Assembly: GCA_916610825.1 (NCBI GenBank)
Contig: OU744448.1
Coordinates: 8,914,650-8,978,649 of the forward strand
DNA from: Haliclystus octoradiatus
Lineage: Eukaryota > Cnidaria > Staurozoa > Stauromedusae > Haliclystidae
Reading direction: 5' to 3'
Length of the DNA stretch: 64,000 nt
Every line of letters begins with the position of its first letter. Within the stretch, counting starts at the first letter, position 1. A model generated the notes under the pieces. That model worked only from the letters and a program-made list of their open reading frames with translations, did no database searches and had not been told where the DNA came from. The position numbers and the translations under genes are program-made. Below, one piece after another: positions 39,683 to 53,100 of the stretch.

Positions 39683-41055
39683 CATTGCTAGTCTCGACAT
39701 TTTTCAGCTTTTCTACTATCTTTTCGCTGGTATATTCAATTTGTTTTTCTTCTTTATAATGCTTTCATATATCTAGCTTCTCTCGAGGTGTCTTGTATTT
39801 CATTTTACGCTATCTTATCCGCACAATTTCGATCCGGATTCTTTCTTAAGTTTCCGTTTTTATAGTGATGTTGTTTCCTTGTTGGCGCTTCCTAAGTCGT
39901 CGTGTGAGCCATTTTGTGTGAAAACATTGTATTGCAAAGCATATAGTGTCATTTCAGAAAAGCATTTCTGCTATTGAACTTCCATTTGAATGTATATCCC
40001 CTTTACCATACCTCCCATTTCCTGGTTGGAACTCTTCTGTTTCTAGTCCAACTTTTGCATTTTAATCCCCCTTTATCAATACAAATATCTCTACTGTTGC
40101 ACATACTTTATTATAAACACACATTTGATAAAACATCATGAACTTATGTATTGTTGTTGTGATTTGTCACATCTATAAATGTCTCGTGCTACTCCAGATC
40201 AGTAATTATTAGGACGTGATCAAACTTTTGATATCAAGTAATTATCTCATTCAAATTTCTGGTGTTGAGCAGAAGGTAAGTGCATCTTGACACCCCCATA
40301 ACCCTCTGATGTCTCAATTTGATGATCAAAAAACAAAATACACTGCTCAAGTTTTATCAGGTGATAAGATGAAACTTTTAAGACCAATTTGAGCCAAAAG
40401 GAGAATGTGGCACCGAGAGCTCAATATAGAAACTTTGTTCGATAAGTCTGTACTATATATCGGGCTATATATATATATAGTGTGCTCGCAGTTGTCTCAC
40501 AGTTTATGGATCATCTATACTGATTTTCCTAAAAGAGAATTTCGCAGTACGTCTAAAAGTAGAATATAAAAATATTTTGAATGTGATGATGTTACATGCT
40601 GGCTGGTATACAGTAGATTAGCAAGTCAAAAATATAAAAATTTAAAGGATTTCCGACGGTGGCACCTTTTTCAATTACTAGAAATTCATTATTGAAATAT
40701 ATTTCGAGACATAACAAATAGTCAACTTATTGAATGTCATCTAAAATAGATATACATGAAAAGTTCTCTGCACGATTTACTTCTATTATTATTTACACCC
40801 TTTTTCTAATTTGATATATTCTATGTTGCATACTGGATACAGTGTATAGCCAATATATTAAATTATATAAATTTTTATTATATGTCAACAATGATATTAT
40901 AACATGAAAACATTACACGAAATAAATCTAAAATAAATGAATTTATACAAGCATCAACTCCATTTATAATGGGGCGTAAATATCAAGACTATCAATAACC
41001 ATGCAACATTAAATTCCACACACCTTCAGTATTTTCATTTAATATTGAGTCAAAA

Positions 41056-41153
41056 TCAATAGAGTTTAGTGTGTGACTTTTCCTGGCTTCCATATATTTT
41101 GCTTTTCAGTACCAAGGGATGTTTTTGAAATAGAATGGGTCTTTTAGTGACAA
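41056..41153 (-). CDS. Gene C exon 8 (C-terminal tail)
   Basis: Acceptor AATTACAG|TTGTCAC, 31 full codons then TGA. The pattern LKSK.YGSQ.KS.T is shared with A and B although the DNA has diverged and a 6-nt length change has occurred, which argues for real coding sequence. Confidence 0.82.
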
Positions 41154-44100
41154 CTGTAATTCAATAATGGAGTAAATTAATAAGACAATCTTTATTTAAT
41201 TTTTATTATAATTTCAACTTGTACATGCAATTAAATTAATTTTCAAAAATATAATGCCTAGTACTTTATACTGTAACAAAATAAAATTGTTCCAATATTT
41301 TCAACGATGCGGACTCTATTTCCATTTGACTCAATTTCACGTTTGGAAATCTTCTTTACTAGATACTTTATATGATAATTGTCTTTTTCGATAAGTTGTA
41401 TTTTGGTATAACTTTTCTTTTCGACTTCATTAATTTCAAGAAAAATAAATTTATCCTATAGAATTTAATTTTTGCAGTATAGTAAGTACCGCAATAGGCA
41501 TTTCTACAGGTTTCTGAACAATATAACTGACACTAATGTCCAACATCCAAAATCGGAAGGCAGGAAATCCCGAAGAGCGGTAGCAACGTTATCCAAACTG
41601 GTCTACTGAAAGGCTTTTGGTCAAAGTTAAATGACTGGTTCCGAAAACAACAAATGAAATTCCAAACAGAAATCAGTTTGCTGTAAGACAAAAGAATAAC
41701 TTTTGACTCTGCAACAGTAGCCAATCTTTTGAATGATAGATCCATATCATTCATGGACGATCATAGCAACATCAACGTCACCAACATTAATGCTCATTCA
41801 TCACTACATAACATCAAAGAATACATAAATGGAAAATCGTAATATCACTTGAATTGAGACCTACAAAATCATCTTTGATTTCAAACTTGTTATTAAATTG
41901 AAATCCGGATTGAAACCTAGGAAATTAACAGGAGTTGACGGACTTCCGAACTAGGTCCTCAGTCAATCTTATGTAGTCCTTGCGAATCCCTTAAGCAAAA
42001 TATTTTACATGATAATTGCCTTTAATGAATTTCCGGCACACTGAAAGGACGTATCTATCATATCAATCTTCGACGTTCCAGGTCCAGTTCAAGAAAATAC
42101 GGACGGACCAATTACACGTATGGCTGCAATGTCTCAAGTGTTCGAGTTTATCATCTAAGACTGTAACACATGAGACAAATATCTCTGGTTTACATCACAA
42201 TTTTGTTATTTTGGTCATTCTTACATAACAGCATTATTGAAAACAGCTGAATACTAGGGGGAGTCCTTAAATAATGGAGAACACGTAGTCATCTTCGCAC
42301 TGAAATTTGTAAAGCATTTGACACAATAAACTATTCATCCCTTCTAGGCAAAGCGAATGTTTACGGATTTACACCAGGCTCTATACACGCATTGGGAGCA
42401 TGGAAAGTTATCATTGATTTAGAGACTGCACCAACGAATCCTTCCAAGATCATGGGATTCTCCTATCATTGAAATGAAATATAATATTTTCATAGACGTA
42501 GCAAGTAATGCCATAGACCGAGCACATTTACTTGCCTCTGTTGAGAAATAATCTCGTGCTTGATTTGAAGATTTAACATCAGCAATTCATTGGCTTAATG
42601 CTGTCTGGCGATCAAATAAGAATAGAGGTTACCTTACGTCTTAAAAAAGCAGGAATTGTGAGCCACATTATTTAAGTCTTCAGCGGGTAGATGGATTAGA
42701 CATACAGAAATCCACAATATAATTCAACATGCATTAGCATCAGCACATATACCATAATTACTTGAATCTCCTAGATTATCCAGAACAGACGGGAAACGAC
42801 ATGATGGACATGGTCACATATTCCATACAAGAAAGAGGGGTGTCTGGTTTGTGATTATTTTTGTGTGTAGCACGTTCGAAAGCGGGATTAAAAACTAGAA
42901 AAATTTCATCAATTTTGTGGAGAATGTCATGCCCAGATAATACCAAAGGAGACAAGGGCAGTTATTTTGGCTACCAAACGATAAGGCGTTGTTAGAGTAA
43001 GGTACTCTCATTAATCAAAGAGTATCCACTGATCCTAATGCTGTTAACAAACCGCTTCAAAACCTAACACGTGTCGAAGTATCAAATTGATTTAAAGGAA
43101 ATTTTCTGGAAGTTAACGCATCCAGGACTCAATCAATGGCACTGCGAAACAGCGATAACACATTGAAATTGATGGTATGACCCTAGCTGCTTCTTCTTGT
43201 CTCAACAACTTTTTCTACAAAACGCAAGTGAAAAGCATCTCCAAGAAATCATACCATATAAACGTCATAGCTGACCAAACATCTACATCCATAGCATAAA
43301 AAAGCTATTAGCGACATCCAGATCTGCAACTTAAACTTCGGAATCGCATTATCTTTAGTCGCCAATACTTGTATGTGCTTGGCTGGAAAGTTTAAAGTCC
43401 ATAGCACGAACTGAGTCTGTGAAAATTTTAATCATGTTGCCGGAAATAAGAGAGAAGCAGCAAAGAAAGAATTTTTAGAGACAAGGTTTAGATGTACAGC
43501 TGGTAAACACTCAATCACTCTATCGAAGCCAGTGTCAAAATTCTGAAGCATTGTCTTTCGTCAAAATAGAGACTTTAACGAACGCCATACAATTGTATCA
43601 GTTAGAACATTTTTATTCACCATAAATTTGAAGGTAATCAGCAAGAAATTTTAATTCCATTGACTATATGCTATCCTTTGACCCCTTTTAAGTTTAATAT
43701 TCTATTTTGATTCTGCAATATTCATATCTGAAAACTTTTAATACATTGTAATTGTAAATACTTGTCATTCTGTAAACGTAACATTTGTATAATGGTAACC
43801 GTTATGTTTTCTACATAACATGTCAATACGAGTTATAAGTAAACAGAGATGGTGATATTGTAAAGTAATCCCAACAGAGTAATCTATAGGGTAACTCAAA
43901 ATGACAGTTATATAGGCCCATACCATGCAGGTTTTTATCGTACACTTGAAATGTACTACAGTTCATGGGTAACAAAATCTCGGTAGGGGAAACTGAGTTT
44001 TTGAGTTAAAAAATATTTTGTAAAATATTTTGCTACCCTTGTCGAGATGCATGCAGTGATTATCTTTAAATGAGCTATAACATACATGCAATTGTTCTAC

Positions 44101-47100
44101 TATATCACATAAAAATATATGTAGGTGGCCTATATGTGATTTGCAAATAAGGCAACTAACAGAGCAATGGATAATTGAATTTTAGATCCTCGCAATTAAA
44201 TCCTATTTGTGGAAGATGTGGGCGATAACAACCACATAAATATTTAGAAGAGATAGTTTCAAATTTCATGTTGACTGCGTGTATGTACAATTCTACAACA
44301 TATAAGGAAATGCATACATTTTGTAGCTGAACCCAATAATCGAGTTATCCTTTCCCTCTGTGATATTTTACCAACTCAACCAAAACAAGTGGATATCGAG
44401 ATACTTGCCTGATGCTGATAATTGGTCGTAATGATCTTTCAGTGGCATCCCGTTTGTCTCTGGTAAGAAAAACGATCCTGCCGCAGAGAGTGTTAATAAT
44501 ACAGCCAACACTGCATACGGTAATGACTTATGGACAACGCTTAGGATGCTTATAAATGATGGCGCCAACATCGTGCCAAAGCGGGAGACAAGATTCACTA
44601 CGCCAGTAGCTCGACTCCTAAGATAAACAAGATAATACGAAAACCTTGTAACAAGAACAAATGTTGTATTTCTACTTAAAAAGATATATAAGAACATTCA
44701 GTGGCCCTAATGAGATTACTAGAGGTGTTAGCCCTTGGAGTGAAAAGTCTGGTGGGTGATCTTCTGTATCCCATGATTTTCTAAGATGTTCCAATGTTGG
44801 ATTTGAGTAGTGGAACGTGATGTCATTGAATTGGACCACGTATGCTTTCTTAGTGGACTCTAGATCTTGTTTTTGTTTTGGGGCATACTGTATTCAGAAT
44901 ATAAATATTACGAATATTCCATTTCATGAAATGGTAGTGATAGTATAGGCCGATGTAATTCGTGTTAATAAGGCAGCTATACACATCATTATCAAATCAC
45001 TGACCTGATGGAAGTTGGAAACAGTTCAAGTGTCCAAACTTGCTTTGAATTAAATGCAATTGCCACACAAAGTTTACCAAGCATACCAACACATAATCGA
45101 CCAACAGAAGCATCTATAAAACAAAAACGAATATATGTCAATAATGATCATATAGAGCTTTTTCGCAGGTATGCAATGAGTCCTTGGAGAATTAATAACC
45201 CTTGTGGTCTATTCTAAAAAGAGCGTGACCCTGAGATGAATTGTTAATGAACTTCAATAGTGCCGATGTGAAAAACATCATAGTGAAATGTATTCTACAG
45301 CCCTTCACATTAAAACACCAGACTACAATTTATTATCATACCATAGCCATTAACTGTTGCAAGAACAGCCAGCATGATAAACGCTGCAACACCGATCATG
45401 GTACTAAAGCAAATAACGACTTTTCGACCAAATCTAAAGGAAGAAAGGCAACATTTATCTTCTTGATATATTTTTGTTAGTATGTTTAGTTTTACGTGAT
45501 CATATATAGATCAAGATTTACGTGTAATCTGGGTTGGTTTTGTTTTAATTAAAACCATTTGTTAAAGTACCACGATAAAGTCAAGTATTTGCCTATAATT
45601 ATTAAATGTAACACATGTCCGATCTCAATAAGTACGTTTCTTGTATTATTTCTAGTACAGTCAAACCTGTTATAACAGTCACCTCTATAAAACGAAACCT
45701 GTCTATAGTGGTCACTCTTGCTATGTCTAAAATAATATTTTCTATTGAGTTAAACCTGTTTATAAAGGCGGCCCCACCAGTCTTTAATGGTCAATTTATT
45801 TACCTCTCGTAGCTGGCTGTTATATACAGGTTTCACTGTATTACTGATTACGTTTTTGGCCCTGTATTGACAATTATAAAATTTCCTGAAATAATCTAAG
45901 CCAAGAACTTCCCAATCATGATCGGTTGATTGAGCATTTTCTTTTTTTGCATAAAGAATGGCAATATAAAATGGGAAGAAAATCTTCGCATCGAATCACA
46001 GCCCTGTCAAGACAAGGGCTTTCGCACATTTTCTGTAATATAATAAATGCCTCTCTAATTCGTTATTACCAGCTTAATCCATCCATTGAAAGCTCAACGT
46101 GGATTTGATGGATGATAACGACTTCGATTACGCATAAATATCACTCCTAATCTCAATTTTATAAATATACATAGTGACAATTCATTCATTATCTACGCTA
46201 CATGACTAGCTGGTTTCACCAATCAAACTCAATATAAATTATCACATTTATCGCTATTGTCTTTCAACGCTTGATATTAGATACCACATTTTTTCAGTTA
46301 CACAACATAATGGCTAAAAGAATTAAGCGAGTTTTAATCTAACAGAATAATTCTAGATTTATTTTTCAAGTCACGTACCTGTGACATAGATTGATGCTTG
46401 GTAATACCTCACGATAGACAATATTAAGTATTCAATTCTCTCGCGTTTTTTTCAACATATCATTTAATACACAGCGAGATTCCTGCTTAGTGAAGCGAAG
46501 CAACAAGGTGCTTGGCGAAAGGCCGCAAGCCGAATGCTTGTCTACTTACATTAGCCTAATGAGCTTTTATCATGGGAAATATTAAAAATTTATTTAATTT
46601 GTGTGTGGGTGATGTGTCAAACATGTTTAAAGACGAAGCAGCTACACGCTTGCAACTACACAGGGGTGGCACCAGGATTTCCCCGACGAGGGGGCTGGTT
46701 CCCCGACAGGGGGGCTATGCCAAATTTTCATGTTACATAGAAACAATATGGCAATAGTCTCCAATACTGGAATGGAGCCAATTCCTATTGTTTTTCCGGG
46801 GGGCTGAGCATCCCCAACGGGAGGACTGTATCCCCCCTGCCCCCCTCTGGTGCCACCCCTGCAACTACATAACTATAAACATCATACAACTGTACAATCT
46901 TAACACAAAGCGGTGTGTATGCTGTTTTTACACCCTAAAGACACTTCCATAATGATTGTCTTTTGAAATTATTATGATTTAAATGATCGTACTGTCAGCT
47001 TACCTGTCAGGTAAAATGAATCCCGAAATTGCTGCTGGAATCTCCATAAATACAACCAATGCAAACATAACATACAGATTACCACCAAATCGAGAAGAGG

Positions 47101-50100
47101 CAATTGAAAGTCCATAGAAAGCTACGCTGATGGAAAACCTGTAAAGAAAACTCTAATTAATGATTCTAGTCAGATTTCATAAGCTCACTCATAACTTGAC
47201 ATAAACATTTCGCTGCACAGGATGACGCTCCATCAACATATCTAGCAAAGAATCAGGGCCGGTTTTACACATATTGGGCACTTTTCTGTGAAAGGCATTT
47301 CCTCTGCTTCTATAATTAGTCAATTTACGTATAGGCGATGAAATAAAATGTAGATAATAATATAATGATGTAATTGAGTAATAACAAAATAGTCTTTTTT
47401 CTGCAATTTGCTGGATCTTGAATAAAATCCTCAACTAATAAATATTAATCAACTTATACTTTATAAAGTTATACGACTTATGATAGGTTGGACTGTAGGC
47501 ACGTGCAGGGCCCGACAAAAGGTTCAGCCTTCTGGAATCCTATACAAGCATTATGACATTTTCTTCTGAATTTTTTTGTTGACGTTTGACCAATAATTCA
47601 TGAAAATATCAATTTTATCCTGAATTTGCTCTATCCTACTGCAATCTAGGATTCAAGGATTCCTACCCTTGTCGGACTCTGGGCACGTGTTCTGTTCCTC
47701 TGCCTTGAAGCATAGTCATAAGAAGAGACATAGTCATATATCTCTTCTTATGACTATGCTTAAAGCAGCCCTTCACCTGCAAAGAGCAACGCATTCATTA
47801 CACCCTGCAGTCTAATTACATTCAACATGATTACCAGAAGTTGCATAAAATGAGGGTTTTCTTGATTAATTTTCTTCTGAACATGTCAAGGATGGATCCT
47901 GATCGCGATGCCAAAGTTGTAGAAGTAGACGGTTTGAATGATATTGCTGGCAATTTATCAGAGCGCCCATTCCATCTTGCAATTCGCTTGAGCGTTGTTT
48001 CAGCTTCACTAAAGTATCCATTTGTGATTTGCCATCGGATCGACTCAGGAACAAAACTGCAAAGTATAAATCATTAAATTCAGATACTCCACGATGCACC
48101 TGTAAATTTATTCGTTATGATATAAATCTATTTCAAATGAATGATGACAAATATGATTGGAATAATTACAAGATATATTAACTATGATTAATAATATATT
48201 TCTATAATCAAAGGGGGAGGGTAACTTCCATACTTTTGATGTACGAGGTCCCTCATATGTTGAAGGATAAGGATATATTACATTTTTCAAAATCCAGAAA
48301 AAATATTTAGGGTATTCTTTGTCATGAAAACTATTCGAGTTATACTATTTGACGACTTTGCAATTTGTTAATTTTGCAAAATGGTTTTTATCTATGCATC
48401 AAATTTGTAGGATTTTCTGGAAATGATACTATAAATCTCTTAAGACTGTATTATTTAACTAGTTCTAAACCAGACATTTCGCAGTAATCAGTAAGGTGCC
48501 AAAACCGCGTAAATGTGATACAAAAATGAAGCATTGCCACCTTGATGCAACGACAGATCGTATCTCAAGAAATGGTACATTTTACCAATAATTTAACAGA
48601 GATTAATCTATCTCCATATTGAAAAATTTTCCACATATATTAATAAATAGCACAAATTGATCACTATTAGAACTAAATTAGTTATAAATGAAACAAAGAT
48701 TGGTCAAGTTTTACCGTGACTCTGAAGAGCATACAAGAGCGAACCTCAGAGTCACGGTAAAACTTGACTAATCGTTGTTTCATTTATACTTAGCTCTACT
48801 TAACTGTATCGAGCACTCTCTTAAATGGTTTGCATAATTGTTATTATTCTTATTATAATTAATATAGTAGCCTACAAATATTCTAACTAAATTAGTTATC
48901 ATAATTATAATAAACAATATTATAGGTTTTATTCAAATGGAAGTTTAATCTTTCCATTAATAACCTGTCAATTATCTCTAATTTAATGTTGACAATAATA
49001 TCTTATCTTATCTTATCTTATCTTATCTTATCTTACATATGGAAGCACTCCTTCCGCATTTGGGCAGGATATTCTTCCGAATAATTATGTAATTATGTAA
49101 TGTAATAATTATGTGGTTTAGGCATGATTCAAGCATCAAATTTGAATCTCTGCAAATATACTAATTACCTTTTTGAGTCACAATTGATATATCATAATAA
49201 GATATCGATTGATTGATTGATTAATTTTATCAAAATAAAAATGAGAATTTTGACAGGCAAATAAAGGGTAAGGGAATACGAAACAATTCCATTCTCTCTT
49301 TTTCAGCCTTGAAAAATCAGTATTGTTGTAAAAAATTTATTAATAACAAAATGATAATATTATATGAATTACTTACATAAGTAAAAAGATAAGTGGTAGG
49401 TATGGAATTGAACATGCCAGCGTTAAATATCTCCAATTATGAATCAAATACGCTTGTAAATCTAATACTAACAGTGATGTTGATAAAACAAACCATAATA
49501 AATTAGCAACAAGGGCTCTTGAGCCTGGACCAACCACTTCTAACATAAGTACCATATAATTGGTCCCCACACCAGGTAATGCCATACCACATAATACCAA
49601 AAAGATACCAAGTAATATTGGTGAATTCGACAAACCACAACCAATCAGGCCTAATGTACCCATCAAGAATGTAATAAAACCAATCCTTCTACGTCCGTAT
49701 TTATCACCAAGCATACCAACTGGTAATGAGCCAGCTAGCCAACCAAAATAAACCGCGGAGCGGATTAATACGGCAATATACTCTTTGTCACAGACAAGAT
49801 CAAACTGTAAGAGATGAAAATCCATTATGAATGTTAAATCAGAGCAAAAAGAGCGGAGACTTAGCCATCACTTCCCTACGGTGTAATTCAATGTAAATAT
49901 TTGACATCAATTACATATACACACAAACCTGTACATAATGAATATGTAACATGAAAAATTAATGTAAAAATCCCAAATACCTGTATTTTCAAAATTAAAA
50001 GTCCTTTCCACAAAATATTTTCTCCGATAGCATGCGTATAAGTTCTGATATCCAAGTAGGCCCCTATCCAATGACATTCTTATTATGCAAAAATCAACTC

Positions 50101-53100
50101 GAAGTCACAGACTCTTAAAGGGAGAATACTGACCGGGGAACGTTGCGCGCGGAACTTGAATTCTTCATACCAAATTCAAGTACTCGTTTTGAAACAGAGT
50201 CGGCCTCGCCTTAATTCTATTGTTTTGAACGAAATAATCAAAAGCACGAGACAGGAACAAATGTCGAAGCCGTGAACTCGTGACAATCATCAACGAATCA
50301 ATGTTTTTGAACAACGATTTATTCCATGTATTTAACTCAGATTCGCATAGTTTTATTGAATTATCACATTAGTTTGCTTTTGGTATATTTATCCTTGGTT
50401 ATATTTACTGAAGTTGCCTTGTTAATAGTTGGCAAGCTTTTATGGACCGATCGTTACATCAAAAACATGAAAAAGAACGATAGTCGATATGCAAGATGAC
50501 CTAAGATGTCAAGAAACACAAGGATTTGGCTTTATAACAAAAATAAAAATGTTAAACAAGGTTCTTGTTTAGTGTTACTTTCGTTCAACATATCAATCGA
50601 ACTGATCGAACTAAAACCGCTTCTGCACATCATACTTTTTATACTGTTGATCACATAGTAAACAATACATTAAAGTCCAGAACGTGATAAAATAAGTACG
50701 TAGTATAGCTCCCAAATCGTGATTTTAATTTGTTCATTTGAAATGCTTTACCATAAAATCAACATACGGCCAGAATAATAAAAAGAAAGCTCACTCGGAA
50801 CTCACACGCACGGCAGCTTTTCTCAAAGCTTTGTTTAAATTGATGACGTATGAGTTGGTTGAGCGCGCAATGTTCCCCGGTCAGTATTCTCCCTTTAAGC
50901 TCGTTTTCCACTGCACAACAAATGTCACGAGAAGAGACATTCCCGAGACTGCACATGACGTCAAAATATCGCCAGACGATGTTTCAACATGTCCCCGAGA
51001 GAGGGAATGTCGATCAAACTTTTTTGAACCTTCCTGATATCGTCAGGGCGAAAAATGTCAATCAAATAGCTAAATACTTTGAGATGATTCGAAATGAGAC
51101 TAGAATGTCCAGAGTTGTGTCCAAGAAGTAAACTCCTTCGGAGTTTTCTCAGATCATTTGTTCACCAATGGGATAAAAAACATAATTTACTTGAAAACAT
51201 ATGCAGATTTTATTATCCAGTTTTCTTTTGGAAAATATAAAACAATGACACAAATTTCATTAACGACAATAAAATAACGTTCTGTCTATTGCCGAAGAAA
51301 GCCATTTTTGTTTTCTTTAAAGTTGGTGCATGGAAGAGTCGAAAAATTTCTCAATTGTTTTCTCAAATGTCAATCAAAGTTTTTCGATTGACATTTTTCG
51401 CGGAACAATTGTATCTCCGCGCGTCACTTGTTGCGCAGTAGAAAACCGGCTTTTTAGTTCGGTGACAATGATCGTATGTTGATAGCAACACGTAATCACT
51501 CTTCAGTTTGTTTTTAAATGATTATTACAACATTTCATTTCGAACACCGTTTAGGCTACCAACGAAGAAATGTACACTTTTATGCAATTGTAAGGCCGAA
51601 TTTATAGCAAAGGAATTCATTTCCGACAAATTAATCCTACCAGTTGCCAATGTTAACCCTCTGGGGTCTGGGAGCCGTGATGTCTATTTATCGGTGCAGG
51701 TAATGTGAAGAACCTGTTGATGCGCTGAAGACATGCTCTTTAAAATACAATTGGATGATTCAATCGGGCAAAGTTTTATAATGATTGGTGAAAACCATAA
51801 AAGAATGTGCGTTTGATGATCATTGTGACGATTTTGTTGCCCAGTTTCTAAGCCTAAACCACGAGGTATCTTCCATCGATGAATTCAAGGTAGACTTGTG
51901 TATCCTTAAACTCAGAAACGAGAATGGAAAACGTGATGAATAGAGATCATACCGCAGACTACTTTCACAATATAGTGAATCCGTCCACTACTTTATGTAA
52001 AGAAAAACATTTAGATTTATATTTAGTACTATAGCCTAATGTATGCCCTGTGGTTTCCTTATCTCTGGAATTCCACTTTATTTGATATCCAGCAATATTT
52101 CCAGACTTACTAGCTGCGATACCATTTTTGTCTGTATTCTTTAATCTTAGATTGGAACTCCACCCAGTCAGGCATTCGAATTACACAATCCGGTATGCGA
52201 GTGTTTCCTTTGACCAGCAAAATCCACACTGCTACGAACGGGGGGTAAAAATACATCGGGTACGTTTTCACTTCCGATCGTCGTATTAAATGCAATCGAT
52301 TGAATCAGGTATTATTGTTGCTTTTGTTGCCACGAGGAAAACTTATAAGCTCACCAAATCTTACCAACTTACAAGCTTACCAACCATCAAATCTCGGCAC
52401 ATCAAAGTAAGCAGGAATTGGAGCCAGTCAAATAAATGGCTGTACTGCCTACTGGCCACTGGTATTTCAAGTTCCAATAACGATTTACATTATAGTTGAG
52501 TTAAATTTGGAACTCCCAATTTCGAAAAATATTGTTGGAGATTGGATTGGAAACCATATAAACAACTGAATGCTATAATTTATAAAAATATACGATAATT
52601 TATGATGTAAGTGTAACATCAATACGTCTAGCCTGCGCGCAGACCCAAATCTTTTTTATGATTAGTAGGTCATAAATCCTACCCTAGCCTACTAATCATA
52701 AAAAAAAGATTTGGGTCTGCGCGCAGGCTACAATACGTCTCACTTGTCTTGTATCCGTCAGTCACCTGTGAAAAGACAATGAGACCATTGACAATAAGAT
52801 TGCCAAAAATAAAAATAAACTGTGTAACTTGTCAAATAATGAATTAGCACATCGGTGTGACCAATGTCACATGGGAATTGCAAAGTTGTAAATCATCTAA
52901 TCACGCAAAAAATATCCAACAGAAATTAAACATTATTAGCAATTACTTGATACAATAAAAAATACTCACATCAGCCACACAAGATATCGATGATGATTGT
53001 TTTGTAAATTGCCATGCATTTCTTGGCATTGAACATCTTGCTGAAAAATCTTTCATTCCTGGCGTCATAATCCCTTCCAAATTGCAATACACGTTTTTCG

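Larger units (their letters stand above)
37035..41055. other. Spacer between genes B and C
   Basis: No gene recognised. Contains an inverted repeat at about 38158-38298 (ATCGTGTTGCTACGCAAC and its complement), a fragment of the 25763-type composite repeat near 38510-38830, a hairpin at 39604-39682 ending in AGCCTGCGTACCAGCCC and its complement, and AT-rich runs near 40467-40482. Confidence 0.5.

Noticed and set aside
50738-51131. Overlapping plus-strand frames
   Set aside because: They run across the end of a TTAA-flanked transposon and show no family features or splice support.
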